Positions 33,770-42,628 of a stretch of DNA of 64,000 bases are shown here, piece after piece. The stretch is from Desulfarculaceae bacterium (lineage in GTDB: Bacteria; Desulfobacterota; Desulfarculia; Desulfarculales; Desulfarculaceae): positions 50,090 to 114,089 of the forward strand of contig JAIPDO010000004.1 in assembly GCA_021737645.1 (NCBI GenBank), written 5' to 3'. Numbering within the stretch: position 1 is the stretch's first letter; each line of letters begins with the position of its first letter. Under the pieces are notes generated by a model. That model had not been told where the DNA came from. It saw only the letters and a program-made list of their open reading frames with translations, and ran no database searches. Made by a program: the position numbers and the translations under genes.

Positions 33770-35089
33770 CTAAATCGGAGTGTTTACCTTGGTGCGCACC
33801 ATGCGGCGCACCTTGCCAGGCCCTGATTTCCACAGGAGCAGGCAGGAGGCCCACAATGCGGCGATACAAAGACAGAAGCTGAGCAGGTAGTCGCCGGTGG
33901 CATCGCGCAGCAGGCCGGTCACATAGGTCCCCACGGAGCCGCCCACCCCGGTGCCCAAAAAGATCACCGCGAAGATGAGCCCAAAGGAGCCGCCCATGAA
34001 CAAGTCGGCCGAGGCCGCCGGATATATGGGGGTGGACCCGCCGTAGCCGACGCCGAACAGCAGCATGAAACCGAGGGCCAAAATGGTGTACTGGGGTGTA
34101 ATGAACATTAGGGCCAACAACCCCAGGGTGCATATGCACACTGTCAAAAAAGTGGCAAGCTCCCGCCCCAGGCGGTCGGAAAGAAAACCGAAAAGCACCT
34201 TACCCCCCGAGCTTAGGATGCCCACCATGCCCAGGTACACCGCCGCCAAGTGGAGGCTGTACCCGGCATCCACCATGGCCGAAGCCGCATGCATCAGGGC
34301 GGATTGGTAACACATGGAACTGAAGCAGTAAGCCCCCATGAGCATCCAAAAAGGCCGGGTCTTCACCGCGTGGGCCAGGGTCCACGGCCGGCCGGCCCAT
34401 TCGTGGTCCAGGACCTTCATTTCCCACTGCGGGCGCTTTCGCTTTTTGCCGCCGTTTTGCGTCCCGCCTTCCATTTCCAGGCCCATGGACTCGGGGTTGG
34501 GCCGGGCCAAAAAGAGGTTCAAGGGGATGATCAGCCCGGCCACCAAGCCGGCCAGGCAAAGATATGCCCCGCGCCAACCAAAGGCAGCGATCCAACGCTC
34601 GGCCATGGGAGTGAAAATGGTCATGCCCATGCCAACGCCCGCGATGGCGATACCCACCGCCGTTCCCCGCCGGCGTTCAAACCAGCGCGAGAGCAGGGCC
34701 GAGTTGGTGGTGAAGCCCATCAGGCTCACCCCCACTCCGGCTAGGACTCCGTAACTGAGGCGGAAAAACCACAGACTTTGGGTAAAGCTGACCAGCACCA
34801 GGGACGAAGACAATAGCGCCGCGCCCAGAGGGATGACCAGACGAGGTCCGAAGCGATCCAGCAAACGCCCGGCCACCGGCCCGGTGAGGGCGCTGCAAAT
34901 TATGAAAATCGAAAAGATGGAGGCGGCCGATCCCCGGCTCCAGCCGAAGTCCTTCATCAAAGCCAGAAAAAATACCGAAAAGGAATACCAAAGCCCGAAG
35001 GCCACGGCCAGGTTGCAGAAGCACACCCCTACGATGACCCATCCATAATAAAACCTGGGTTGGGTGCCGCTGAATAGGCCGCTTACCAT
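33770..35089 (-). CDS. MFS transporter, oxalate/formate antiporter (OFA) type
   Basis: A 439-residue 12-helix carrier. The first helix region YYGWVIVGVCFCNLAVAFGL, the conserved FSVFFLALMKDFGWSRG block and GRLLDRFGPRLVIPLG after helix 2 are typical of the OFA family of carboxylate antiporters. A roughly 40-residue charged loop (GGTQNGGKKRKRPQWEMK) lies in the middle. It is the nearest co-directional gene upstream of the cysteine desulfidase operon but is separated from it by 326 nt with a promoter, so it may be an independent transcript. Carboxylate specificity is unknown. Confidence 0.88.
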   Translation of the reverse strand: MVSGLFSGTQPRFYYGWVIVGVCFCNLAVAFGLWYSFSVFFLALMKDFGWSRGSAASIFSIFIICSALTGPVAGRLLDRFGPRLVIPLGAALLSSSLVLVSFTQSLWFFRLSYGVLAGVGVSLMGFTTNSALLSRWFERRRGTAVGIAIAGVGMGMTIFTPMAERWIAAFGWRGAYLCLAGLVAGLIIPLNLFLARPNPESMGLEMEGGTQNGGKKRKRPQWEMKVLDHEWAGRPWTLAHAVKTRPFWMLMGAYCFSSMCYQSALMHAASAMVDAGYSLHLAAVYLGMVGILSSGGKVLFGFLSDRLGRELATFLTVCICTLGLLALMFITPQYTILALGFMLLFGVGYGGSTPIYPAASADLFMGGSFGLIFAVIFLGTGVGGSVGTYVTGLLRDATGDYLLSFCLCIAALWASCLLLWKSGPGKVRRMVRTKVNTPI

Positions 35090-35158
35090 GTGGTTTGCCT
35101 CCTGATGATATTTGAGAGCCCCGGACGGGCCCGGCGCGTAGCCGTGGGCAGAGCTTAG

Positions 35159-35164
35159 ATTATA
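35159..35164 (-). promoter_or_regulatory. Candidate -10 element (TATAAT) for the MFS gene
   Basis: A perfect TATAAT reads on the minus strand about 70 nt upstream of the MFS start, in an AT-rich patch. No good -35 is visible at 16-18 nt, so the element is tentative. Confidence 0.35.
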
Positions 35165-35218
35165 TACACCCCTTTTTAGTCATATATTTAATTATCTTTT
35201 TCACAGCTCGACCCAAGC

Positions 35219-35259
35219 CAAAAAAAACGGGGCTCCCGCGTCTACGCGGAAGCCCCGTT
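35219..35259 (-). terminator. Intrinsic terminator after the 13-haem cytochrome operon
   Basis: AACGGGGCT-x-CCGCG (35226-35240) pairs with CGCGG-x-AGCCCCGTT (35245-35259), one mismatch, loop of 4 nt. On the minus strand it is followed by a run of at least seven T. It lies 27 nt after the cytochrome stop codon. Confidence 0.88.
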
Positions 35260-35285
35260 GTAATGGGTTATATCTTAGGGCCTAT

Positions 35286-37511
35286 CTACTTGCACTCCCG
35301 GTCGATGGTGCTGGCCAGGGGCAGTTTCTTCAAACGGCCGCCGTAAACGATGGGGTCGCCCTTGTAGCCCAATGCCTTGAAGTTCAAATAGTCGGTCTTG
35401 CCGATCAGCTCATGCACGTCGCGGCCCTGCTTTTTCATCCACTCGAAATCCGTGCCCCGGTGGGCCAGCTTCTTGAAGTCCACATGACGCTCGTCCTTGT
35501 GGCAGCGGCAGCAGGTCTTGTCCTTGGCCAGGGACTCGTGGCACTGGGCGCAACCCAGGGCCGCCTTGGCGGGCATGGTTTCGTGGGTCAGGCCCCAATA
35601 CATGCTGGTCTTGACCCACTGGTACTGGCCGCTGTAGGGCTTCAGACCCTTGTTGTGGGGGTTCACCTTGATGGCCTCGGCCATGCCCTTGGCAAAGGCC
35701 TTGTTCCAGGCCTGATCGATCACCTTGTCCGGCACCGGAGCCTTGGTCTTGCCTATGGTGGCCCAGAAGCCGCCGGGGCCGTAGAGGTGGGGCACCAACA
35801 GGAGCTTGTTCACCGCGTCGGCGGCCTGGATGCCCTCCATGAGCTTGAAGGGGTAGATGCGGCTGGCCGGATCGCGGAAGCCGCCCACCGGCTTGGTGAT
35901 GTTCACCACCTTGGTGGGATCAATCTTGTCGCCCAAGAGCACCCGTTCCACCTTGCCGTTGTACCAGGCATAGGCGGGCTTCATGCTCTCCTTCCATACG
36001 AACTCGCCCTTTTTCCAGGCGTAGTCGGGCATGCCGTAGCGGTCCTTTTTGGGCTTGCGCTCCTTGTGGCCCGCCTTGGACCAATCCCACCAGGTCTTGG
36101 TGGCCCGGCACTTGGCGTACACCGGGCTGTGGCAGGTAACGCAGAACAAATGCTCCACGTGGCGGTTCAGGTGGTGGTCCAGCAGGGAGTTGCCGTTGTG
36201 GGGCTTGTCGGTGTGGCAGTCCTGGCAGGTGCGCGAGCCCTCGGCCACGGGCAGAGACAGGGAGCGCCCGCTGATCTTGTGGTTGCGGGTCTTGTGGCAC
36301 TCCTGGCAGGCGAAGTCCATGCCCCCCATGTGCACGTCGCAGTTCTTGGAGGGGTAGTAGAGGATGCCGTTCATGTCGCCGTGCTTGACCGCGTCGCCGC
36401 CACCGCCCTGGAAGTGGCAGTCGCCGCAGTTCTTGCGGCTGGGGTGGCCCACGCTCTGGGCGATCTTCTTGAGGTCCAGTTGCAGGAAGGGCCAACCGGC
36501 GGCGGTGGGCACCTTGCGGTAGGTGCCGGTGGTGTCGTGGCAAACCAGGCAGTCCATGCGGGCCTGGTCGTTGAAGTCGAACTCCGCGTTGCTCCAGCCG
36601 TAGCCCGCGTGGCAGGAAGTGCAACGGGGCCAGTTGGAAGGCAGGGCCACGCAGAAGTTGTTGATGGTGTTGTTGGCCTTGCCCATGTCGATGCGTTTTT
36701 CAGCGTCCACCGTAAAGGGCGAAGGCCCCTTCCACTGCCAGTGGGCTGCGCTTTGCAAATGGTTGGCTGCGTCCTGGTGGCAGCGCAGGCACTCCTTGGT
36801 CACGGTGAGGGGGCCCGGCTTGTCGGGCAGCTTGACCAGCTTGCGGTGGTCGGGCACCTTCTTGGCGTGACAGTCGGTGCAGCCCACCGGCCCTTGCTTG
36901 CGCTTTTCATGGCAACCCATGCACTGGCGGTGCAGGGCGGCCTTTAGTCCCAGGCGGCCGGGCAGCTCGGGGTTGAAGGAGCTTTGGTGGCAGGCCACGC
37001 AGCGGGTGGTCTCCGAGGCGTCCTTGGCTGCGGGCTTGGCGTGGTGGCAGGTGAAGCACTGACCCTCAAGAACCGCGGCGTGCTTTTTGTGCATGAAGCG
37101 CACCGCCTCGAACAGGTCGCCCTCCTTGTTGACCAGGGGATTATCCAGCACCAGGTAGGGATACTTCATGTCCGCCAGCTTGGGCATCTTGTCGCCCAGG
37201 CGCAAACGGCGCTCACGCTGAGACTCCTCCAAGGTCTTGACCACCAGGGGTGGCACCTCGTGGGCCCTGTTGAGGGCGGCCACCTGATCCACGGGCACCC
37301 ATGGCGTGCCGTCGGTATTGACTTTGGGCGGCGGGGGCGGTGGGGGCTTTTTCCACTTCTTGGCCGCGGCCACCGGGTCAAAGGCCTTGGGCGCGGCGGG
37401 CGCGGCCGGGGTGGCGGCCACGGGGCCTTGGTAAGCGTAGAGCACCAGGCCCAGGCCCACCAGAACCCCCACCAGCCAGACGGTCAGAAACTTTTTACGG
37501 CGGGGGCTCAT
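35286..37511 (-). CDS. 13-haem c-type cytochrome: N-terminal c3-like part fused to OTR-like domain
   Basis: A 741-residue exported protein with an N-terminal signal anchor (KFLTVWLVGVLVGLGLVLYA) and a Pro-rich linker. Thirteen CxxCH motifs are present: CFTCH, CVACH, CMGCH, CTDCH, CLRCH, CTSCH, CLVCH, CGDCH, CQECH, CQDCH, CVTCH, CAQCH and CCRCH. The first four are closely spaced like a tetrahaem c3 module. From about residue 270 the sequence follows the octahaem tetrathionate reductase family (CTSCHAGYGWSNAEFDF, KNCGDCHFQGGGGDAVKHGD, GRSLSLPVAEGSRTCQDCH). Its start overlaps the NrfD-like stop as ATGA, so it is the extracytoplasmic electron partner or terminal reductase of the membrane complex. 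The electron acceptor is not known. Confidence 0.88.
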   Translation of the reverse strand: MSPRRKKFLTVWLVGVLVGLGLVLYAYQGPVAATPAAPAAPKAFDPVAAAKKWKKPPPPPPPKVNTDGTPWVPVDQVAALNRAHEVPPLVVKTLEESQRERRLRLGDKMPKLADMKYPYLVLDNPLVNKEGDLFEAVRFMHKKHAAVLEGQCFTCHHAKPAAKDASETTRCVACHQSSFNPELPGRLGLKAALHRQCMGCHEKRKQGPVGCTDCHAKKVPDHRKLVKLPDKPGPLTVTKECLRCHQDAANHLQSAAHWQWKGPSPFTVDAEKRIDMGKANNTINNFCVALPSNWPRCTSCHAGYGWSNAEFDFNDQARMDCLVCHDTTGTYRKVPTAAGWPFLQLDLKKIAQSVGHPSRKNCGDCHFQGGGGDAVKHGDMNGILYYPSKNCDVHMGGMDFACQECHKTRNHKISGRSLSLPVAEGSRTCQDCHTDKPHNGNSLLDHHLNRHVEHLFCVTCHSPVYAKCRATKTWWDWSKAGHKERKPKKDRYGMPDYAWKKGEFVWKESMKPAYAWYNGKVERVLLGDKIDPTKVVNITKPVGGFRDPASRIYPFKLMEGIQAADAVNKLLLVPHLYGPGGFWATIGKTKAPVPDKVIDQAWNKAFAKGMAEAIKVNPHNKGLKPYSGQYQWVKTSMYWGLTHETMPAKAALGCAQCHESLAKDKTCCRCHKDERHVDFKKLAHRGTDFEWMKKQGRDVHELIGKTDYLNFKALGYKGDPIVYGGRLKKLPLASTIDRECK

Positions 37512-38740
37512 GAGTTGGCCTCCTTTCCTGCGGGGGAAAGCACCGGGAGGTAGTAGACAGTGAAGCGATAGGCCAGCATGAGAACGGCTATGAATCCGGC
37601 GGTAATGGCCAACTCACCCACCGAGGGGAAGTAGGACTGCACCGGGTAAGGCGGCTGAAAGGCCACCAGGAACACGTTCATGCGGTTGACGATAACCCCG
37701 CCCACGATCATGCAAGAGGCGATGAACAGGGGCGTGCGGTGGTTGCGCACTTTGGGGAAAAGCAGCATTACCCAGGGGATGATCACCCCGAAGAGCATCT
37801 CCACCGCAAAGGAGCGGCCCTGTACCGAGCCGTCGAAGATAAGAGGCCACACCCCGCGAGCCACTACGTCGCCGATCTTGAGCGCGCCGTAGATGCCCAG
37901 CAGCACGATGGTGATGCGCACCATGCGCGAGAGGATATCCATCTCGTCTTCCAGGTCGAAGGAAGCGCTGACCAGGGTGTTCTCGAACACCACCATGGGA
38001 AAGCCCACCGCGATGGCCGAGGTGAGAAACAGCAGCGGCAGGATGGGGGTGTACCAAAGGGCGTGCATCTTGGTGGGGGCGATGAGCAACAGGGAGCCCA
38101 GGCCGGACTGGTGCATGCACGAAAGCACCACCCCGGCGATGATGAACACCCACATCACCTTGCCAAGATTGCGGTTCAAAAAGGCCAGCAGACCCTCCGC
38201 CGCCTCGGCGATGGCCACCACCGGCCAGGAGCGGTTGGCCAGGGAGGCCTTGAAGCCGTTGGCAAAGCGCTCGGCCACCACGGGCAAAAACTCCGCGTGC
38301 AGCACCGCAGTGTAGATCATCACGCACATGGCCACTTCGAACAGCACCGAGTTGGGATTCCAGAAGATCATGGGCTTCCAGATGGCCCAGGAGCGGCCGA
38401 TGTCCACCACCAGGGCCAGGGACACGAAGACGTAGCCCAGCAGGGCGGTGAGCAGGGCCGGGCGAACCACCGGCTCGTAGGCGTGGCGCCCGAAGATGTG
38501 GGCCAGGGCGGCGGTGGTAAAGCCTCCGGCGGCCAGGGCCACGCCCGAAGCCACGTCCACCCCGATCCACAGGCCCCAGGGATGGGACTGGCTCAGGTGG
38601 CTCACCGCGCCCAGGCCGCCGATGTAGCGGGCCACCACGAACATGAAGCCGGTGATGGCCAGGGCGGCCATTACCAGAGCGCCGGGGCTCCAAAAGCGGG
38701 CCTTGCCTTGCAGGGGCGCGGCATGACTATGCGCACTCAT
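37508..38740 (-). CDS. NrfD/HybB-type integral membrane quinone-interacting subunit
   Basis: A 410-residue protein with about 10 transmembrane helices, beginning MSAHSHAAPLQGKARF (ATG 38740, overlapping the upstream stop as ATGA). Motifs such as HPWGLWIGVDVASGVALAAGG, VDIGRSWAIWKPMIFWN and VLFEVAMCVMIYTAVLHAEF are characteristic of the HybB/HmcC branch of the NrfD family. These subunits exchange electrons with menaquinone and may translocate protons. With the Fe-S and cytochrome subunits it forms a membrane redox complex comparable to Hmc/Ohc complexes of sulfate reducers. Confidence 0.9.
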   Translation of the reverse strand: MSAHSHAAPLQGKARFWSPGALVMAALAITGFMFVVARYIGGLGAVSHLSQSHPWGLWIGVDVASGVALAAGGFTTAALAHIFGRHAYEPVVRPALLTALLGYVFVSLALVVDIGRSWAIWKPMIFWNPNSVLFEVAMCVMIYTAVLHAEFLPVVAERFANGFKASLANRSWPVVAIAEAAEGLLAFLNRNLGKVMWVFIIAGVVLSCMHQSGLGSLLLIAPTKMHALWYTPILPLLFLTSAIAVGFPMVVFENTLVSASFDLEDEMDILSRMVRITIVLLGIYGALKIGDVVARGVWPLIFDGSVQGRSFAVEMLFGVIIPWVMLLFPKVRNHRTPLFIASCMIVGGVIVNRMNVFLVAFQPPYPVQSYFPSVGELAITAGFIAVLMLAYRFTVYYLPVLSPAGKEANS

Positions 38741-39651
38741 GACTTGTCCTCCCCCTGATCCCGCTTGCGGTTGAACACGGCCATGGCCCCGCCCAACAGG
38801 GCGAACAGCGAAAGCGGCGCCCACATATAGGAGAAGATGCCGTGCTGAATGGTCTCGGTGAGGTGAGGCATGGGCTGGTGGGGCAGTTTCAAAAAGCCCA
38901 CCTTGGCAAAGGGCTCGCGGGAGATGTAGAGCCAGCTGGTGCCGCCCACTTCCTTTTCGCCGTAGACCTGGGGCTGGTAGCGGCCCGGGTCGTCGGCCAT
39001 CTTTCGCTTAGCCAGCTTAATCAGCTCCGAGCGCTTGCCAAAGGTGATGGCCTCCACCGGGCAGACCTGGGCGCAGCCGGGCTTGCCCCCCTGTTTGGAG
39101 ATGCGCTCAAAGCAAAAGGTGCACTTGCGCACCCTGGGAGTCAGGGGATCGTGGTATTCGTAGGCCGGAATCTGGAAGGGGCAGGCCACCATGCAGTAGC
39201 GGCAACCGATGCACTTGGTCACGTCGTAGTGCACCGCGCCGTTGGGCTTTTTGGTCAGGGCTCCCACGATGCAGGCGCTGGCGCAAGCCGGGTCCTGGCA
39301 GTGCATGCACTGCACCTTCACAAAGGTGGGCGCCATCTGGTTGCGCTCGTCGCGCCGCCCGGTGTAGTAGCGGTTGATCACGGTGAAGGCCTCGGCGTCG
39401 GGACGGCGCTTGTCGTCCAGCACGGTGAGGTCATCAAAGGGCCGCTGGGGCTCGGGCAAGTGGTTCACCTGGTTGCAGGCCTGCTCGCATTTGCGGCAAC
39501 CCACGCACACGCTCAGGTCCACCAGACAGCCAAAGGCGTCCGGCGGCGGCTGATAGTTGCGGGCCGCCGAGGCCCGGTTGGGCTTGCCCAGGGCTCCGGC
39601 CCCCAGGGCCGCTCCGGTGAGCCCCAGAAATCTCCTCCTGTTTAACTCCAC
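38737..39651 (-). CDS. HybA/HmcB-like periplasmic 4Fe-4S subunit with Tat signal
   Basis: A 304-residue protein with a Tat-type signal at the N-terminus (MELNRRRFLGLTGAALG). Four 4Fe-4S cysteine sets follow (CVGCRKCEQACN, CMHCQDPACASAC, CIGCRYCMVACP, CTFCFERI with CAQVCP), and there is one C-terminal membrane helix (FSYMWAPLSLFALLGGAMAVF). This layout matches HybA and HmcB. The start is a GTG with AAAGGA 7 nt upstream. It is the first gene of an operon driven by a clear sigma-54 promoter. It would wire electrons between the quinone subunit and the multihaem cytochrome outside the cytoplasm. Confidence 0.92.
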   Translation of the reverse strand: MELNRRRFLGLTGAALGAGALGKPNRASAARNYQPPPDAFGCLVDLSVCVGCRKCEQACNQVNHLPEPQRPFDDLTVLDDKRRPDAEAFTVINRYYTGRRDERNQMAPTFVKVQCMHCQDPACASACIVGALTKKPNGAVHYDVTKCIGCRYCMVACPFQIPAYEYHDPLTPRVRKCTFCFERISKQGGKPGCAQVCPVEAITFGKRSELIKLAKRKMADDPGRYQPQVYGEKEVGGTSWLYISREPFAKVGFLKLPHQPMPHLTETIQHGIFSYMWAPLSLFALLGGAMAVFNRKRDQGEDKS

Positions 39652-39742
39652 TTGCCAATCCTTTCCAGTGCGGCGAACAACAAGCTATCCAATAGGATAA
39701 AAACTACTGTTTTCGTATGCTTAAACGATTCGCTCACTCTAT

Positions 39743-39758
39743 TGCAATTGACGGGCCA
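39743..39758 (-). promoter_or_regulatory. Sigma-54 (RpoN) promoter of the Fe-S/NrfD/cytochrome operon
   Basis: The minus strand reads TGGCCCGTCAATTGCA, with GG and GC exactly 10 nt apart, close to the -24/-12 consensus TGGCACG-N4-TTGCA. The predicted transcription start is about 80 nt upstream of the HybA-like start codon. A sigma-54 activator gene lies divergently next to it. Confidence 0.85.
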
Positions 39759-39860
39759 TGAAGTGGTGGAACTTAATTCCCTATACATTATGCTACATTA
39801 AAACGCCCACAAACCTCCGGAAAATACTTATAGCCCCATACCTTTTTTACGTTTATATTT

Positions 39861-39880
39861 ACATGTGTCTAGACACATGT
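39861..39880. promoter_or_regulatory. Perfect 20-bp palindrome, candidate activator-binding site (UAS)
   Basis: ACATGTGTCTAGACACATGT is a perfect palindrome. It lies about 105 bp upstream of the -24 box of the divergent sigma-54 promoter, a usual distance for an enhancer site, and ends 1 nt before the AGGAGG of the activator gene. It could serve both activation of the operon and autorepression of the activator. Confidence 0.65.
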
Positions 39881-39891
39881 CAGGAGGTCCC

Positions 39892-41301
39892 ATGCCCCCC
39901 GAAGAAATCGGCCGCCACTGGCGCAGCATCTTGGACACCCTCAGCGACGGGGTTGCCATCGTAGAACCCGATGGCCGGGTGCTAATGGTAAACCAGGCCA
40001 TGTGCCGCCTTACCGGCTACGAGGCATGGGAGTTGGTGGGCCAGCCCTGCACCGTGTTCAACTGCGACGCCTGCGCCCGCACCCGCCAACCCCAAGGCGG
40101 CGGATGGTGCGAGTTGTTTTCCGGGGACCAGCCGGAAAATAGGGAGATATCCTGCCGCCTTATACGCAAGGACGGCACCTACATGCCCGCCCTTAAGGTG
40201 GCCGCCCTGTTGCGCGACGGTAATGGCCGCCTGCTGGGCGCGGTGGAAACGGTCACCGACCTATCGGCCATCAGCCGCCGGGACCAGAAGATCAACGAGC
40301 TGTCCCACCAGTTGGCCGGCGAGGAAGACTTCAGGGGCATGGTGGGCCAGAGCCGGGCCATGCGCCGGGTCTATCACTTGGTGGAAAAGGCGGCCCAGGG
40401 CCAGGCCCCGGTGCTCATCCACGGGGAGAGCGGCACGGGCAAGGAGTTGGTGGCCCGGGCCATACACGATCTGGGCGAACGCCGCGAAGGACCTTACGTG
40501 GTGTTCAACTGCGCGGCGCTCAGCGAGTCGCTATTTGAAAGCGAGCTGTTCGGTCATGTGAAAGGGGCCTTCACCGGGGCCCACCGCCACCGGGCGGGGC
40601 GCTTGGAGTCGGCCCACGGAGGCGACTTTTTCATGGACGAGATCGGCGAGCTGCCGGTTTCCTCCCAGGTGAAGCTGCTCAGGGTGTTGGAGGAAAAGCA
40701 CTTCGAGCGGGTGGGCGACCAGCGCACCCTGTTCGTGGACGTGCGATTCATCGCCGCCACCAACCGGGACCTGGGGGCCATGCTCCAGGCGGGCCAGTTC
40801 CGCGAGGACCTCTACTTCCGCCTAAACGTGATCCCCATCCACCTGCCGCCCCTCAGGGAGCGCAAGGAGGACATCCCCGCCCTGGTGGAGCACTTCCTGG
40901 CCCGCCTTAGGCGGCGCACCGCCAAGGAGATATCCGGGGTGTCGCGCCAAGTCATGGAGCGCTTCACCGCCTACCACTGGCCGGGAAACGTGCGCGAGCT
41001 GCGCACCTGTCTGGAATATGCCTTTGTCTTGGCCGACCACGGCCTGATCGATCTCGAGCAGCTTCCGCCCCAGCTGGATGGCCAGGCCCCAGCCCCGCCG
41101 ATACCCGGCACCACCCCAGCCTGGCGCGGACGCCAGGGCACCCCGGAAGACGACAACCAGCGCCAGGAACTGATAGAGGCCTTAAGGGCCGCCAGGGGCA
41201 ACCAGACCGAAGCTGCCAAGCTCTTGGGAATAAGCCGGGCCACGGTGTACAACCGCATGAACCGCCTGGGTATCGAGCTGAAAAAACTGGTACGCGACTA
41301 A
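39892..41301 (+). CDS. Sigma-54-dependent activator: PAS sensor, AAA+ domain, Fis-type HTH
   Basis: A 469-residue activator beginning MPPEEIGRHWRSILDTLS (ATG 39892, AGGAGG at 39882-39887). Residues about 10-130 form a PAS domain (SDGVAIVEPDGRVLMVNQAM) with a cysteine group CDACAR and further cysteines. The AAA+ domain has Walker A GESGTGKE near residue 178, the sigma-54 contact loop GAFTGA near 225 and Walker B region FFMDEIGEL. The Fis-like C-terminus reads EAAKLLGISRATVYNRM. It very likely drives the divergent redox operon from the sigma-54 promoter at 39.75 kb. The cysteines may sense redox state or metal; ligand unknown. Confidence 0.92.
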   Translation: MPPEEIGRHWRSILDTLSDGVAIVEPDGRVLMVNQAMCRLTGYEAWELVGQPCTVFNCDACARTRQPQGGGWCELFSGDQPENREISCRLIRKDGTYMPALKVAALLRDGNGRLLGAVETVTDLSAISRRDQKINELSHQLAGEEDFRGMVGQSRAMRRVYHLVEKAAQGQAPVLIHGESGTGKELVARAIHDLGERREGPYVVFNCAALSESLFESELFGHVKGAFTGAHRHRAGRLESAHGGDFFMDEIGELPVSSQVKLLRVLEEKHFERVGDQRTLFVDVRFIAATNRDLGAMLQAGQFREDLYFRLNVIPIHLPPLRERKEDIPALVEHFLARLRRRTAKEISGVSRQVMERFTAYHWPGNVRELRTCLEYAFVLADHGLIDLEQLPPQLDGQAPAPPIPGTTPAWRGRQGTPEDDNQRQELIEALRAARGNQTEAAKLLGISRATVYNRMNRLGIELKKLVRD

Positions 41302-41312
41302 ACCCTCGGCCC

Positions 41313-42284
41313 TTACATATCGCGAGTAAGCTTGATGATCTCCAGCAGGGCCCGGTCCCTCTGGGTCTGACGCTTGGCCGCCTTTTCCGGGGGCCAGTCG
41401 TAGAAGCCGCCACCGGACTTCACCCCATGCCTGCCTTGCTCCACCTGGGCCACCAGCGAGGGCGAGCCTTCGATGCGCTTTTCCAAAAGCGGCAGCAGAT
41501 AGCGTTGCACCGCCAGGGTGGTCTCCAGCCCGGCGAAGTCGGCCCGCTCCAAGGGGCCCATCAAGGCCATGCGCAGGCCGAAGCCGTAGCGAACCACCCG
41601 GTCCACGTCCTCGGGCTCGGCCACGCCCTCTTCCACCAGGGCCAGGGCCTCGCGCTGCAGGGCGTGCTGCAGGCGGTTGCCCAAAAAGCCGGGGATGTCG
41701 TGCTTAAGGCGCACCGGAACCTTGCCGGCGCCTTCGAGCAAGCCTACTATGCGGTCGCAGACCTCGGGGTCGGTGCGTTCCCCGGGTATCACCTCCACGC
41801 AGGGGATGACCTGGGGCGGATTCCAGAAGTGGGTACCCACGAATCGCCCAGGCTCGGCCAAGTCCCGGGCCACCTCGCTGATGGCCAGGGCCGAGGTGTT
41901 GCTGGCCAATATGGCGTCGCGCGCCACCAGGGGCTCTATCTTGGCGAACAACTCCCGCTTGAGGTCCATCTTCTCTGGCGCGGCCTCCACCACCAGACCG
42001 GCCCCTTGGCAGGCCGAAGCCAACTCGGCGTGGGTGGCGATGTTGTTCAGGCAGTTGACAGCGTCGTCCTCGCTCACCATCTCCGCCAGAACAAAACTGT
42101 CCAGGCTTTCGCGCACCCGGTCCTTGGCCTTGGCCAAAACCTCGGGGTTGGGATCGTAGAGCCTGACCGGGTGCCCGGCCAAACCGAAGATTTGGGCTAT
42201 GCCGTGCCCCATGATGCCCGCCCCGATCACCGCTACGGGGATCGCGTCCCCTGCAACGCCCTGCAACCCAGCTTCTTTGTTCAT
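41313..42284 (-). CDS. 3-hydroxyacyl-CoA dehydrogenase family protein
   Basis: A 323-residue NAD-dependent dehydrogenase (ATG 42284). The Rossmann motif VAVIGAGIMGHGIAQIFGLAG begins near residue 17. VVEAAPEKMDLKRELFAKIE carries the usual EAxPE region, and ILASNTSALAISEVA and the catalytic histidine in VGTHFWNPPQVIP near residue 150 are present. It lacks a fused enoyl-CoA hydratase domain, so it is the short single-function form acting on 3-hydroxybutyryl-CoA-like or free hydroxyacid substrates. It converges on the sigma-54 activator with a 12-nt gap and is divergent from the porin gene. Confidence 0.9.
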   Translation of the reverse strand: MNKEAGLQGVAGDAIPVAVIGAGIMGHGIAQIFGLAGHPVRLYDPNPEVLAKAKDRVRESLDSFVLAEMVSEDDAVNCLNNIATHAELASACQGAGLVVEAAPEKMDLKRELFAKIEPLVARDAILASNTSALAISEVARDLAEPGRFVGTHFWNPPQVIPCVEVIPGERTDPEVCDRIVGLLEGAGKVPVRLKHDIPGFLGNRLQHALQREALALVEEGVAEPEDVDRVVRYGFGLRMALMGPLERADFAGLETTLAVQRYLLPLLEKRIEGSPSLVAQVEQGRHGVKSGGGFYDWPPEKAAKRQTQRDRALLEIIKLTRDM

Positions 42285-42628
42285 CAAAACACCCCATGGT
42301 TATGCTTAATATTGCCCGGAGCCGACTCTTGCGCCGACGAGGCCTCAAAAAATTGAACCCGATTGTAATACATCCGCACCCCCTAGTCGATGAGAGAGCG
42401 CGGACAAGGGTATTTCCATTTCATTGACTAAAAAAGTCCAGTATTGATCGGCGCGGCCAAAAATGGCCTACTGTATGCGTGACTAGGGGCAACGGTTTGA
42501 CCGTTTAGGCAAGGGCATCCATTCTTAGGATTTGGCAGGGGCCTTTAAAAACCGGGCACAGGCACGCTACCATTCGGCGTGGGTTGGGGGAAACCAATGA
42601 CAGCTGAAGTTGAAAGAGGTTGGGTGTG
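42285..42628. other. Divergent control region between dehydrogenase and porin genes
   Basis: A 344-nt gap without coding signal. It holds a GG-N10-GC element (GG at 42554, GC at 42566) reading CGGGCACAGGCACGCT on the plus strand, a possible but weak sigma-54 promoter about 50 nt before the porin ribosome-binding site. No other element stands out. Confidence 0.3.
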
